From Methylomonas rosea (GTDB lineage: Bacteria; Pseudomonadota; Gammaproteobacteria; Methylococcales; Methylomonadaceae), in assembly GCF_024505055.1 (NCBI RefSeq), contig NZ_JANIBL010000017.1, positions 1 to 64,000 on the forward strand: DNA of 64,000 nt. The letters are read 5' to 3'. A program made the position numbers and the translations under genes. This document shows positions 9,498 through 18,557 of this stretch, one piece after another. Positions within the stretch are counted from its first letter, which is position 1. The number at the start of each line of letters is the position of its first letter. The notes under the pieces are model-generated. The model searched no databases and was not told the DNA's origin. It saw nothing but the letters and a program-made list of their open reading frames with translations.

Positions 9498-10255
9498 CTG
9501 GCATTCACAGAGAAATATATGGCCAGGGCAGACCATTGGTCATGCTGCACGGCTGGGCGATGCATAGCGGCATTTGGCGCGAGTTTGCCAGACAAGTGGC
9601 TAGGCATCGGCAAGTCATTTGCTTGGATTTGCCTGGGCATGGTCGTAGCACCGGGCTGGACCGATTCGATCTCTCAAGTATCGGTTCTGCCTTATTTGAC
9701 GCGATCCCTGTCAATCGTTTCAGCCTGTTAGGTTGGTCCTTGGGCGGGACGGTAGCTTTGGATATGGCGGCGCGCTGCCCCGAGCGAGTAGAGTCGCTGT
9801 TTCTGTTATCCGGTAATCCTAAATTTGTTAAGACTGCCGATTGGCCGGGAGTGAGGCCGGAGGTGCTGGATGGTTTCGTCGCCCAGCTTAGCGATGACAC
9901 GAAATTGACCTTGCAACGCTTTTTGGGTTTGCAAGTGCAAGGTTTGCCCGAAAGCCGGCAATTGTTGCAGCAATTGCGCTTGGCGGTGCATGAGTGCGAT
10001 GCGCCGGCGCGCGATGCATTGCAGGGTGGCTTGCAGATTCTGAAAAACAGCGATGTACGTAAATCCTTGGTGGGCTTGCGTTGTCCGATCACGGTGATGC
10101 AAGGCGATAAAGATACTTTGATTCCGGTGCAAACCGGGCAATCGATAAAGACTTTAAATTCGCGCGTCAAACTGCATGTCTTGGCAAATGCCGGACACGT
10201 GCCGTTTCTGTCGCATGCCCAGCAGTTATGCGGCATTGTTGCTGCGGCTGAATGA
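9494..10255 (+). CDS. bioH: Pimeloyl-ACP methyl ester esterase
   Basis: Alpha/beta hydrolase of 253 residues that removes the methyl group from pimeloyl-ACP methyl ester, ending the BioC-BioH route to pimelate. It has the nucleophile elbow GWSLGG near residue 80, an aspartate in [10 protein letters not shown] and a histidine in NAGHVPF, completing a Ser-Asp-His triad. The N-terminal [11 protein letters not shown] is the family oxyanion region. ATG overlaps the bioF stop by four bases, and its own stop overlaps bioC in the same way. Confidence 0.93.
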   Translation: MTGIHREIYGQGRPLVMLHGWAMHSGIWREFARQVARHRQVICLDLPGHGRSTGLDRFDLSSIGSALFDAIPVNRFSLLGWSLGGTVALDMAARCPERVESLFLLSGNPKFVKTADWPGVRPEVLDGFVAQLSDDTKLTLQRFLGLQVQGLPESRQLLQQLRLAVHECDAPARDALQGGLQILKNSDVRKSLVGLRCPITVMQGDKDTLIPVQTGQSIKTLNSRVKLHVLANAGHVPFLSHAQQLCGIVAAAE

Positions 10256-11040
10256 GTCTTACGGTGCTGGATAAAACCAAAATCAGGCGTTCGTTTGCCG
10301 CTGCGGCCGAAAGCTACGATTCGGCGGCGATATTGCAACGCCAAGTGGGATTGGCTTTGCTGGAAAAATTTCCGTTGCAGCCGGCACCGGGTTGGGTGCT
10401 GGACGTGGGCTGCGGCACCGGTTTTTTGACGCGGTGTTTGCCGTGCGGCAGTCTGGATCAGTCTTGCTTGGCATTGGATATTGCTTTGCCGATGCTGCAA
10501 GCGTCACGTCGGAATAACCGAGATTTGCCGGTCGATTATGTCTGCGCCGATGCCGAAAATTTGCCGTTTGCGGATCACACCCTGCAACAGGTTTATTCGA
10601 ATCTGGCTTTGCAGTGGTGTCAGGATTTATCGGCGGTGTTTGCCGATGTGCAGCGAATATTGAAACCCGAGGGACAGCTGGTATTTTCGACCTTCGGCCC
10701 GGACACTTTAAAGGAGTTGAAAGGAGCTTGGACCGGTGTCGACGATTTTGCTCATGTTAACGATTTTTATAGCGTCGGAGAGATTTGCGAATTTCTGGCG
10801 CTCGCCGGCTTAGGGCGGGCCGATGTGGAAACTGTGATGTATCGCTTAGCTTACCCTTCGGTGCTGGCTTTGATGCGAGAGCTAAAACACCTTGGAGCAC
10901 ATAATGTCAGCGATGCCAGAAATCGGCGGCCCACCACCCGTTCGCAATTGCAGCAAATGATGCGGCAGTATGAAACCAGTATGTTAAACGGCGAAATAGT
11001 GGCCAGCTATGAAATTATTTTCGTGTGGGCAAGGTCATGA
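10252..11040 (+). CDS. bioC: Malonyl-ACP O-methyltransferase
   Basis: SAM-dependent methyltransferase of 262 residues that methylates malonyl-ACP so that fatty acid synthesis can extend it toward pimelate. Motif I is VLDVGCGTGFLT near residue 49; the post motifs ADAENLPFADHTLQQVYSNLALQW and LVFSTFGPDTLKEL are typical of BioC. It partners with the adjacent BioH. Both ends overlap neighbours by four bases (ATGA). Confidence 0.94.
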   Translation: MSLTVLDKTKIRRSFAAAAESYDSAAILQRQVGLALLEKFPLQPAPGWVLDVGCGTGFLTRCLPCGSLDQSCLALDIALPMLQASRRNNRDLPVDYVCADAENLPFADHTLQQVYSNLALQWCQDLSAVFADVQRILKPEGQLVFSTFGPDTLKELKGAWTGVDDFAHVNDFYSVGEICEFLALAGLGRADVETVMYRLAYPSVLALMRELKHLGAHNVSDARNRRPTTRSQLQQMMRQYETSMLNGEIVASYEIIFVWARS

Positions 11041-11732
11041 AGGCCGGTTTCTTTGTTACGGGCACAGATACCGATGTCGGTAAAACTTGGACGACTATTG
11101 CGTTGATGCGCTGGTTTCAAATGCAGGGCTTGAGTGTGGTAGGGATGAAACCCGTAGCCGCCGGCTGCGAATGGCAAGACGGCATGCTGAAAAATTCCGA
11201 TGCGCTACTGATGCAGCAATACGCTTCAGTGCCACTGGCATACCGGCAAATTAATCCCTATGCCTTTGAAGCGGCAATTTCTCCGCATTTGGCTTGTGGT
11301 GATGTTGAAGTTTCGATGGATGTTATTTCGGATGGATTTATCCGATTACAACAGCTGGCTGATGTGGTTTTGGTTGAAGGTGCGGGCGGCTGGTATTCGC
11401 CATTGAGCAGTGTTTTGGACAATGCCGGTCTTGCCCAAGCCTTGCGTTTGCCGGTGATTCTGGTGGTGGGTGTCAGGCTGGGTTGTATCAATCACGCGCG
11501 CTTGACGATGTCGGCTATACGCCACGCCGGTTTGTCTTGTGCCGGTTGGGTTGCGGTGCAAATTGACCCTAAGATGCCCGGTTTCGATGGTAATCTGGCG
11601 TTTTTGCAGGAAGTGATAGAGGTACGGCTGTTGGGTGTTCTGCCGTTTTTGGCTGCTGCCGACTTTGAGCTTTTGGCGCCGAACTTGAGTTTACCAAACT
11701 GGCAAAAAGTTGATGTACATCAAAAAAAATGA
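11037..11732 (+). CDS. bioD: Dethiobiotin synthetase
   Basis: ATP-dependent carboxylase that closes the ureido ring of dethiobiotin. The 231-residue protein starts with MKAGFFVTGTDTDVGKTW, whose P-loop is GTDTDVGKT. VEGAGGWYSPL near residue 117 is the conserved second loop. The chosen ATG overlaps the bioC stop by four bases; an in-frame GTG twelve bases upstream is less likely. Last gene of the operon. DAPA aminotransferase (bioA) is not in the window. Confidence 0.94.
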   Translation: MKAGFFVTGTDTDVGKTWTTIALMRWFQMQGLSVVGMKPVAAGCEWQDGMLKNSDALLMQQYASVPLAYRQINPYAFEAAISPHLACGDVEVSMDVISDGFIRLQQLADVVLVEGAGGWYSPLSSVLDNAGLAQALRLPVILVVGVRLGCINHARLTMSAIRHAGLSCAGWVAVQIDPKMPGFDGNLAFLQEVIEVRLLGVLPFLAAADFELLAPNLSLPNWQKVDVHQKK

Positions 11733-11786
11733 TTAACAGATGTTCAAAATGACGACTCCATTACAAAAACAACCAGGAGACGTTAT

Positions 11787-12182
11787 ATGGCTTTAATTAC
11801 TTGGACTGCGGCTCAGTATGGCACGAATGTCGGATTTGCCGACCAAGAACATCAAACCTTGTTCGGTTTGCTGAATAAACTGTACGATGAGGCCACGGGC
11901 GGCGCGGCGCGCGCTACTGTTGGCGCTTCGCTGGATGCATTGATTACCTACGTGGTCGATCACTTTGCTCACGAAGAAAGGGAAATGGTTGCTAAAGGCT
12001 TTGGCGGTTATGATCGTCACAAAGCCGAGCATGAAGCATTGATCGGTATCTGCGCGGATTTGCAGAAAAAATTCCATGCCGGTGAAGCGGAAGTCACAGA
12101 GGACGTAGGTCAATTGGTAAAAGGCTGGTTGGATAATCACATTCCGAAATTCGACATGGCTTATGCGGACGCATTGAAGTAA
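11787..12182 (+). CDS. Bacteriohemerythrin
   Basis: Single-domain hemerythrin, 131 residues, that reversibly binds O2 at a di-iron site. All ligands are visible: H22, H62 with E66 (HEERE), H78 with H82 (RHKAEH), and H118 with D123 (HIPKFD). In Methylococcus capsulatus the homologous protein has been proposed to deliver O2 to membrane-bound methane monooxygenase; applying that here is inference. CAGGAGA gives a strong ribosome site. It is followed by a clear terminator, so it is probably monocistronic, and lies just ahead of the cytochrome oxidase cluster. Confidence 0.95.
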   Translation: MALITWTAAQYGTNVGFADQEHQTLFGLLNKLYDEATGGAARATVGASLDALITYVVDHFAHEEREMVAKGFGGYDRHKAEHEALIGICADLQKKFHAGEAEVTEDVGQLVKGWLDNHIPKFDMAYADALK

Positions 12183-12213
12183 TGACAGCATAAATCTGTC
12201 TCTAATATGCAAC

Positions 12214-12251
12214 AAAAGGCTTGCGAGCAGCGATGCTCCCAAGCCTTTTTT
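12214..12251 (+). terminator. Rho-independent terminator after hemerythrin
   Basis: AAAAGGCTTG pairs with CAAGCCTTTT, with an inner stem GAGCA/TGCTC and GCGA loop, followed by a T run. Confidence 0.9.
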
Positions 12252-12328
12252 ATGTGTATTTTTTACAAACGGGAAAACCTCTTCTGGTTTGTGGGTGAGT
12301 CATGGGTTAAAATTGCCCAGTTAATTTA

Positions 12329-12340
12329 TGATAATTATCA
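12329..12340. promoter_or_regulatory. Palindrome upstream of coxB
   Basis: TGATAATTATCA is a perfect 12-base palindrome about 95 bases before the coxB start. It resembles half of an iron-regulator (Fur) box but lacks the full 19-base form. A binding protein cannot be named. Confidence 0.35.
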
Positions 12341-12434
12341 GTAAATGGAATTGTTCGCGCGCTTGATGTCGTGCGACGATATTACGAAGATATAACGCAT
12401 ACAAGTTTATAACTACTAATGGGGAGGCTGCTCC

Positions 12435-13565
12435 GTGAAGAAAACAAAGCAACTGCTCGCTTGTCTGGTCTTGATGGCTTTAGGCCTGGGGACTGCGCAT
12501 GCGGACTATACACTCAACCTGATGAAGGGCGTGACGCAACTCAGTAACGAGCTTTACGATTTGCACATGCTGATTCTGTGGATCTGTGTGTTTATTGGGA
12601 TCGCGGTATTCGGCACTATGTTTTACTCGATTTATCATCATCGTAAATCAAAGGGTCATAAAGCCGAGCAGTTTCATGAGAATACGACTGTCGAGATTAT
12701 CTGGACCATCATTCCCACGCTGATTCTGGTGGGTATGGCGATACCTGCCACCAAAGCCGTTATCGATCTGGACAAGGTGCAGGACTCTGAGATGAGCATC
12801 AAAGTCACCGGTAAACAATGGTATTGGGAATACGAATATCTGGATAGCGGCGTGCATTTCGAAAGCCATTTAGACGAGGCCAGCGAAAAAACGCACCGGG
12901 TCAGCACAATGGATCCTCATAACGTACCAAACTATCTGTTGAACGTTGACAAGCCGTTGGTTGTGCCTGTGGGTAAGAAAATCCGCTTTCTGTTTACCGC
13001 TGCCGACGTAATTCACTCCTGGTGGGTTCCTGATCTGGGCTGGAAAAAGGACGCTAACCCCGGTTTCGTTAACGAAGCTTGGACTTATGTCGACAAACCC
13101 GGCACTTATCGCGGTCAATGTACCGAGTTATGCGGCCGCGACCACGGTTTCATGCCGGTGGTGGTGATTGCGATGGAGCAAGATCAATACGATGCCTGGG
13201 TTAAAGCGACTTTGGATAAGCAAAATCAGAAGCCTGACTTGAGCGACCAAACTCGCAATACGCTGATGGCAAAAGGTGAGTCTGTTTATCTGAAAAACTG
13301 CGTGGCTTGCCACCAGATCGACGGTAACGGTATCTCCGGCTGGTTCCCCGCGTTGAGAGGCAGCGAGAAAGTCACCGGCAATATGGATCAGCTGATTGGT
13401 TTTATTCAGGCAGGTACGAGCAAAATGCCGGCCTTCAAAAAATTGCCGGATGACGAATTGGCCGAGCTGATTACTTACATCAGAAACGCGCCGGCATTGG
13501 GTAACAACGTGGGTGATGAGATTCAGCCTAATAAAATCACACCTAAATGGGACGATGATGAGTAA
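12435..13565 (+). CDS. coxB: Cytochrome c oxidase subunit II with fused cytochrome c domain (caa3 type)
   Basis: A 376-residue subunit II. It has a signal peptide (cleavage after AHA, ~22), two membrane helices (~45-65 and ~88-108), and a CuA domain with H194, C229, E231, C233, H237 and M240. A C-terminal cytochrome c domain carries C289-x2-C292-H293; M331 is a likely axial ligand. The fused haem makes this the caa3 type, which accepts electrons directly from cytochrome c. GTG start with GGGGAGG correctly placed. First gene of the oxidase cluster. Confidence 0.95.
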   Translation: MKKTKQLLACLVLMALGLGTAHADYTLNLMKGVTQLSNELYDLHMLILWICVFIGIAVFGTMFYSIYHHRKSKGHKAEQFHENTTVEIIWTIIPTLILVGMAIPATKAVIDLDKVQDSEMSIKVTGKQWYWEYEYLDSGVHFESHLDEASEKTHRVSTMDPHNVPNYLLNVDKPLVVPVGKKIRFLFTAADVIHSWWVPDLGWKKDANPGFVNEAWTYVDKPGTYRGQCTELCGRDHGFMPVVVIAMEQDQYDAWVKATLDKQNQKPDLSDQTRNTLMAKGESVYLKNCVACHQIDGNGISGWFPALRGSEKVTGNMDQLIGFIQAGTSKMPAFKKLPDDELAELITYIRNAPALGNNVGDEIQPNKITPKWDDDE

Positions 13566-13618
13566 TTCACTGATTTTCGCAATGAACTCATTTTCTAATT
13601 TTTGCTGAGGTATAAAGT

Positions 13619-15235
13619 ATGACTGCTGTCGTAGCTGAACATGATGATCATCACGATCACCACGATCACGGCCCCGAAAAGGGCGTTTTACGGTGGATAT
13701 TTACCACCAATCATAAAGATATAGGCACCTTGTATCTGGTATTCGGCCTGATAATGTTTTTTGTCGGCGGTGCCATGGCCTTGGTCATTCGCTCCGAATT
13801 ATTCGAGCCCGGTCTGCAATTTGTCGATCCTAACTTCTTTAACTCGATGACCACCATGCACGCCTTGGTGATGGTGTTCGGCGCCGTCATGCCGGCGTTC
13901 GTCGGCTTGGCCAACTGGATGATTCCGATGATGATCGGCGCCCCGGATATGGCCTTGCCTCGGATGAACAACATGAGCTTCTGGATGTTGGTAGCCGGCG
14001 TATTATTGTTGGCCAGCACTTTGTTCATGGAAGGTGGTGCGCCATCGGGCGGTTGGACTTTTTATCCGCCCTTGGTTTTTCAAAACGGTAAATCGTTTCC
14101 TTTCGCTATTTTCTCTGTGCATTTACTGGGTATCTCTTCGATCATGGGTGCGATCAACGTGATCGCTACCATTTTCAACATGCGCGCGCCCGGCATGACC
14201 TTGATGAAAATGCCTTTGTTCGTCTGGACTTGGCTGATCACCGCGTTTTTGTTGATCGCGATCATGCCGGTATTTGCCGGTGCGGTAACCATGTTGCTGA
14301 CCGACAAATTCTTCGATACCAGCTTCTTCGATGCGGCTGGCGGTGGCGATCCTGTGTTGTATCAGCACATTTTCTGGTTCTTCGGTCATCCTGAAGTGTA
14401 TGTAATGATTCTGCCGACTTTCGGCGTGGCATCTACCATCATTCCGGTGTTTGCGCGTAAACCTCTGTTCGGTTATGCCTCTATGGTGTATGCGACCGGT
14501 GCGATTGCGTTCTTGTCTTTTATCGTTTGGGCTCACCACATGTTTACCGTGGGTATGCCGGTCGCGGGTGAGTTGTACTTTATGTATGCCACCATGCTGA
14601 TCGCGATTCCGACCGGCGTAAAAGTGTTCAACTGGACCGCAACCATGTGGAAAGGCTCCATGACCTTCGAAACGCCGATGCTGTTTTCGATTGCGTTTGT
14701 GGTGCTGTTTACCATGGGTGGTTTTACCGGTTTAATGATGTCGGTAGCACCGGTGGATTTTCAATACCACGATACGTATTTCATCGTTGCCCACTTCCAT
14801 TACACCTTGGTGCCGGCGTCTATTTTCATCCTGATGGCTGCCGGTTATTTCTGGCTGCCTAAATGGACCGGCAATATGTACAACGAGAAAATCGGCAGAC
14901 TGCATTTTTGGTTGTCAGCCGTTTCCGTGAACATATTGTTCTTCCCGCAACATTTCTTGGGTCTGGCCGGCATGCCGCGTCGTATTCCCGATTATGCGAT
15001 TCAATTTGCGGATTGGAATATGGTGTCCAGTATTGGTGCGTTCATCTACGGTTTCAGCCAATTGTTGTTTGTGTACATCGTCATCGACACCATCCGCGGT
15101 GGAACCGGCGAAAAAGTGAGCGACGAGGTTTGGGAAGATGCCAGCAAACACAGTCTGGAATGGACCGTGCCTTCGCCTGCGCCTTATCACACCTTCAGCA
15201 CGCCGCCGGCGAGAATCCCTACCGAGCATTTTTAA
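13619..15235 (+). CDS. coxA: Cytochrome c oxidase subunit I
   Basis: Haem-copper oxidase catalytic subunit, 538 residues, with about twelve membrane helices. It holds the haem a/a3 and CuB site; ligand motifs are [26 protein letters not shown] and [10 protein letters not shown]. The GHPEVY sequence supplies the His-Tyr cross-link pair. The N-terminus has an unusual histidine/aspartate-rich stretch ([12 protein letters not shown]) before the first helix, which could bind metal but is common as low-complexity sequence. It lies 53 bases after coxB and is followed by a hairpin. Confidence 0.97.
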   Translation: MTAVVAEHDDHHDHHDHGPEKGVLRWIFTTNHKDIGTLYLVFGLIMFFVGGAMALVIRSELFEPGLQFVDPNFFNSMTTMHALVMVFGAVMPAFVGLANWMIPMMIGAPDMALPRMNNMSFWMLVAGVLLLASTLFMEGGAPSGGWTFYPPLVFQNGKSFPFAIFSVHLLGISSIMGAINVIATIFNMRAPGMTLMKMPLFVWTWLITAFLLIAIMPVFAGAVTMLLTDKFFDTSFFDAAGGGDPVLYQHIFWFFGHPEVYVMILPTFGVASTIIPVFARKPLFGYASMVYATGAIAFLSFIVWAHHMFTVGMPVAGELYFMYATMLIAIPTGVKVFNWTATMWKGSMTFETPMLFSIAFVVLFTMGGFTGLMMSVAPVDFQYHDTYFIVAHFHYTLVPASIFILMAAGYFWLPKWTGNMYNEKIGRLHFWLSAVSVNILFFPQHFLGLAGMPRRIPDYAIQFADWNMVSSIGAFIYGFSQLLFVYIVIDTIRGGTGEKVSDEVWEDASKHSLEWTVPSPAPYHTFSTPPARIPTEHF

Positions 15236-15257
15236 GGCTTGAAATGAGTGACTGAAA

Positions 15258-15283
15258 TGGGCCATGTCGTTTGACATGGCCTA
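15258..15283 (+). other. Stem-loop between coxA and the small assembly gene
   Basis: GGCCATGTC-GTTT-GACATGGCC is a perfect 9-bp stem with a tetraloop, extended by a G-T and a T-A pair. There is no T run, so it is more likely an mRNA-processing or stability element setting coxBA above downstream genes than a full terminator. Confidence 0.6.
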
Positions 15284-15295
15284 TCGGGTAAATAA

Positions 15296-15394
15296 ATGGA
15301 TACAAAAAAGAAAAACATTTTGACGGCTCTGGTGTTGTTTGCGGTGGCCTTCACGATATACGTATTTGCGGTCATTAAGGCTATCTCGCAATGA
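15296..15394 (+). CDS. Small membrane protein, cytochrome oxidase small assembly protein-like
   Basis: A 32-codon frame, MDTKKKNILTALVLFAVAFT and onward, ending VIKAISQ. It has a short lysine-rich start and one hydrophobic helix. Its TGA overlaps the ctaG ATG by four bases. A tiny single-helix protein in exactly this position, between coxA and ctaG, is known in proteobacterial oxidase clusters as the cytochrome oxidase small assembly protein. The ribosome site is weak, so translation is inferred from position, coupling and composition. Confidence 0.75.
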   Translation: MDTKKKNILTALVLFAVAFTIYVFAVIKAISQ

Positions 15395-15933
15395 GCGAGG
15401 ATATTGGGCAAAAAAATACCAAGTTGGTCCGTAAATTGGCGCTTGTCGCAATTGCCATGTTTGGTTTTGGTTATGCTCTGGTGCCACTCTACGATGTGCT
15501 TTGCGATTTGACCGGCTTGAACGGTAAGGTTGAAGGTCAAGCCGTTCAAGAAGTGGCGTATCAGGTAGATAATAGTAGGGAAGTGACAGTAGAGTTTCTC
15601 ACGTCCTTAAACGAGTCCACTCCAATGTTGTTTCGCTCAGAAGTGAAAAGCATGAAAGTGCATCCGGGTGAATACTACACGGTTAATTTTTATGCCAAAA
15701 ATACCACTAACATGCCGATGATTGCCCAAGCCATACCCAGTATTACGCCGGGTCTGGCCGCAGAGTTTTTTAAAAAGACCCAGTGCTTTTGCTTTACCGA
15801 ACAAACCTTTGCTGCGAACGAAGAAAAAACCATGCCGGTCCGTTTCGTTGTAGAACCGACGTTACCCGAACGCTATAAGACCGTCACGCTTGCATACACT
15901 TTTTTTGATAACACTAACATCAGTAAAAAATAG
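15391..15933 (+). CDS. ctaG: Cytochrome c oxidase assembly protein CtaG (Cox11 family)
   Basis: Copper chaperone that delivers copper to CuB of subunit I. The 180-residue protein has one N-terminal membrane helix (~15-34) and a periplasmic immunoglobulin-like domain. The copper-binding pair is in KTQCFCFTEQTF (CFC) near residue 130; MPVRFVVEP follows, as expected for the family. It sits between the small assembly gene and coxC, the normal order. Confidence 0.95.
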   Translation: MSEDIGQKNTKLVRKLALVAIAMFGFGYALVPLYDVLCDLTGLNGKVEGQAVQEVAYQVDNSREVTVEFLTSLNESTPMLFRSEVKSMKVHPGEYYTVNFYAKNTTNMPMIAQAIPSITPGLAAEFFKKTQCFCFTEQTFAANEEKTMPVRFVVEPTLPERYKTVTLAYTFFDNTNISKK

Positions 15934-15944
15934 AGGGGAAGGAT

Positions 15945-16820
15945 ATGTCTACACACGATAGTTATTACATACCGCATAAAGCCGTGTGGCCGGTTTTGGC
16001 TACCGGCGGCTTGATGATGACGCTGGCGGGCTTTGCCAATCATTTGAACGGTTCGTCGATAGGTTCCGGGATGATGCTAACCGGCTTCGTCATTTTCTTG
16101 GTGATGCTGGGTTTGTGGTTTGCGTTGCAATCCACCGAGAGCGAATCCGGTATGTACAACCATGGCGTCGGTATTTCCTATCGGATGGGTATGATGTGGT
16201 TCATTTTTTCCGAAGTCATGTTCTTCGCCGTTTTCTTTGGTGCACTCTGGTATACGCGTAATCTATCGGTGGCTTGGTTGGGTGAAACCGGTCTTCCAAG
16301 CGGACCGGGCCGTTCGACACACGATACTTTATGGCCGGCGTTCCAAGCGGTTTGGCCGACTAACGGTCCAGGCAAAGTAGGCGGCGATTTCGAGCCGATG
16401 GGCGCTTTTGGTTTACCGTTCCTGAATACCCTGTTGCTGTTGTCTAGTGGCGTAACCTGCACCTGGGCGCACCACGGTCTGTTGGCGAAAAACCGCGACC
16501 AATTGATCAAAGGTTTAATCGCTACCGTCGGTTTGGGCTTTTTGTTCGTGGGATTTCAAGCAACCGAGTATTACGAAGCCTATCACGAAATGGGTCTGAC
16601 ACTGGGTTCCGGCATTTATGGTTCAACCTTCTTCATGTTGACCGGTTTCCACGGTTTCCACGTTTGTGTCGGTGCGATTATTTTATCGGTGGTGTTATTC
16701 AGAAGCTGGAAAGGTCATTTCACCCCGGAAAACCACTTTGCCTTTGAAGCCGCTGCTTGGTATTGGCATTTTGTTGACGTGGTCTGGTTGGGTCTGTTCG
16801 TGTTTGTTTACATGATGTAA
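15945..16820 (+). CDS. coxC: Cytochrome c oxidase subunit III
   Basis: Seven-helix subunit III, 291 residues, of the haem-copper oxidase. It has HDSYYIPHKAVWP at the N-terminus, FSEVMFFAVFFGALWY, and the C-terminal WYWHFVDVVWLGLFVFVYMM. It stabilises subunit I and may help O2 and proton delivery. GAGGGGAAGG gives a strong ribosome site 11 bases after ctaG. A strong terminator follows, so the first transcription unit probably ends here. Confidence 0.96.
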   Translation: MSTHDSYYIPHKAVWPVLATGGLMMTLAGFANHLNGSSIGSGMMLTGFVIFLVMLGLWFALQSTESESGMYNHGVGISYRMGMMWFIFSEVMFFAVFFGALWYTRNLSVAWLGETGLPSGPGRSTHDTLWPAFQAVWPTNGPGKVGGDFEPMGAFGLPFLNTLLLLSSGVTCTWAHHGLLAKNRDQLIKGLIATVGLGFLFVGFQATEYYEAYHEMGLTLGSGIYGSTFFMLTGFHGFHVCVGAIILSVVLFRSWKGHFTPENHFAFEAAAWYWHFVDVVWLGLFVFVYMM

Positions 16821-16839
16821 CACCGATTAACTACACCCG

Positions 16840-16875
16840 AAAAAGCGCGGTCTGTGCAGATCGCGCTTTTTTTTT
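16840..16875 (+). terminator. Rho-independent terminator after coxC
   Basis: AAAAGCGCG pairs with CGCGCTTTT, with inner stem TCTG/CAGA, followed by nine Ts. The A run on the left means it could also act on the convergent minus-strand gene. Confidence 0.92.
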
Positions 16876-16883
16876 GTCGGCTC

Positions 16884-17144
16884 TTATGGGGTTGAAGTTG
16901 CTGTTGGCGGGTTTTGATTGGCATGTATACGCGCAGCAATGCCGTGGGGTTGGATCATTCCGCTGGCGTAGGCGATGAACAGCAGAATGAACAAAGCCAG
17001 CGATAGGCCGATCCGCATGGTCAAGGCCTTGGCAGTCTTTGCCGAATCGCTGTCTTCCTTGTGTTTGACAATGTGAAACAGCGCGGAACCAAGACTGATG
17101 ACGATGGCCAGGAATGCGACGATAGTGAGCGTTTTGATGAGCAT
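16884..17144 (-). CDS. Twin-transmembrane protein, DUF2909-like
   Basis: An 86-residue protein starting MLIKTLTIVAFLAIVISLGS, with two hydrophobic helices (~3-22 and ~45-63) joined by a charged loop. It fits the DUF2909 twin-TM family, normally found antisense between coxC and the SURF1 gene in gammaproteobacteria. Function is unknown; location suggests oxidase biogenesis. The frame is open upstream to 17237, but the ATG at 17144 is chosen because the hydrophobic helix begins there and upstream residues are unlike the family. Confidence 0.75.
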   Translation of the reverse strand: MLIKTLTIVAFLAIVISLGSALFHIVKHKEDSDSAKTAKALTMRIGLSLALFILLFIAYASGMIQPHGIAARIHANQNPPTATSTP

Positions 17145-17229
17145 GGCGGCGTTAATAAATAAAAACCTGCATTCTCGGCGATTCGGGTACGCTTGCCAAT
17201 AGCGCATATTCATACTGGAGCTTTCACCT

Positions 17230-17973
17230 ATGATCAAATTGAGTACCGGCGGTATCGAATTCCGTTGTTCGCTATCAGCACTGAGCGGATACCTGCTGTT
17301 ATTCGGCTTGTTGTGCAGTTTGGGGTTCTGGCAGCTGAGTCGAGGCGAGCAGAAGACGATTTTGTTAGCTCAACAGCAAGAGGCCAGCAACGCTGAAGCC
17401 TTGGATTTAACTCGGCAAACCGGAATCAATAGTGATGCTTTACGTTATCGGCCCGTTTTAATCAGCGGCCATTATGATGCTGTGCATCAGATTTTGATTG
17501 ATAACCAAATGCTGAACGGTAAACCCGGTTATCTGGTTTTAACACCGTTTTTGCCCGACGGCGGTCAGCCTGGCATATTGGTTAACCGCGGCTGGATCGC
17601 TTTAGGCGTCTCCCGTGACGTTTTGCCGGACATCAGTATCAGCATGGTCGCTCAGCAAGTACGAGGCAGAATCAACCGTTTTCCGGAGCCTGGTCTGAAA
17701 TTAAAAGGTGCGGAAATTCCAGGGGAAACATGGCCGGTCAGGGTGCAAGTTTTAGATAGCAAACTCTTGGGGGATAAATTGGGGTATGCGTTGGCTGATT
17801 ATCAGATCGAACTGGACCCGGCGCAGTCCGAGGGTTACCAACGGCAATGGAAGATTGCTGTCGCAATCCCGCCTGAAAAACATAGAGCCTATGCAGTACA
17901 ATGGTTCGGCTTGGCACTGACATTAACAGCCCTATTTGTTTGGACTAGTAGTCGAAAAATACCCCGTGGATAA
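17230..17973 (+). CDS. SURF1-family cytochrome oxidase assembly protein
   Basis: A 247-residue SURF1/Shy1 homologue. It has membrane helices at both ends (~18-38 and ~222-240) around a periplasmic domain with FWQLSRGEQK, RYRPVLISGHYD, VLTPFLPDGG, VNRGWI and a C-terminal YAVQWFGLAL. SURF1 helps insert haem a into subunit I. The C-terminus overlaps the next gene by eight bases. Confidence 0.9.
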   Translation: MIKLSTGGIEFRCSLSALSGYLLLFGLLCSLGFWQLSRGEQKTILLAQQQEASNAEALDLTRQTGINSDALRYRPVLISGHYDAVHQILIDNQMLNGKPGYLVLTPFLPDGGQPGILVNRGWIALGVSRDVLPDISISMVAQQVRGRINRFPEPGLKLKGAEIPGETWPVRVQVLDSKLLGDKLGYALADYQIELDPAQSEGYQRQWKIAVAIPPEKHRAYAVQWFGLALTLTALFVWTSSRKIPRG

Positions 17974-18553
17974 TCAATATAAAAAAAACCGCATCACCAT
18001 AGTAGTGATATTTGCCATGTCCATTGTGCCTTTTGGGTTTGCATGGTTTTTGGCGAAAAATCCGGACATCGTTAAGCTTGGCACCAACAATGGTGCGCTA
18101 ATTAGTCCGCCGCAAGTAACCTCTGCCGACGAGTTTTCCGGCTACGATACATTTTCCGAGCAAAACATGCAGGAGTTGAAAGGCCACTGGGTATTAGTCA
18201 ATCCGGTGCCGAAGAATTGCGAGGAAACATGTCGCGATGCCTTGTATAAAACTAATCAACTGACATTAATGATGGGTAAGGATATTGCCCGGATTCGACG
18301 CTTGGCGGTGCTGTTCGATAAAAATTATCAGTTGCCGGCCGAATGGCGCGATGACGGGCGCTTATTAAAAGCCTTGCCAGCCGCCTCGTTGCAGGAAAAA
18401 TTAAAGCAATTAAGCGTGCAGCCTTTGCCGGAAGGCATGCTGATCATCATGGATCCACTTGGGAATCTGATGATGCAATACGCCCCAGGTTACGACCCTT
18501 ATCAAGTCAAAAGCGACTTAAGCAAGTTACTCAGAATTTCACAAATCGGTTAG
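17966..18553 (+). CDS. Membrane-anchored thioredoxin-like (Sco-like) oxidase accessory protein
   Basis: A 195-residue protein using a GTG start that overlaps the SURF1 stop; the first ten codons of the longer frame lie inside SURF1. One N-terminal helix (~12-32) anchors a periplasmic domain. NCEETC near residue 85 is a CxxxC pair placed as in Sco copper chaperones, and LIIMDPLGNLMMQYAPGYDP resembles the end of a thioredoxin fold. The position between SURF1 and ctaA is typical for this poorly studied protein. Copper or thiol function is inferred. Confidence 0.75.
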   Translation: MDNQYKKNRITIVVIFAMSIVPFGFAWFLAKNPDIVKLGTNNGALISPPQVTSADEFSGYDTFSEQNMQELKGHWVLVNPVPKNCEETCRDALYKTNQLTLMMGKDIARIRRLAVLFDKNYQLPAEWRDDGRLLKALPAASLQEKLKQLSVQPLPEGMLIIMDPLGNLMMQYAPGYDPYQVKSDLSKLLRISQIG

Positions 18554-18557
18554 AAAT

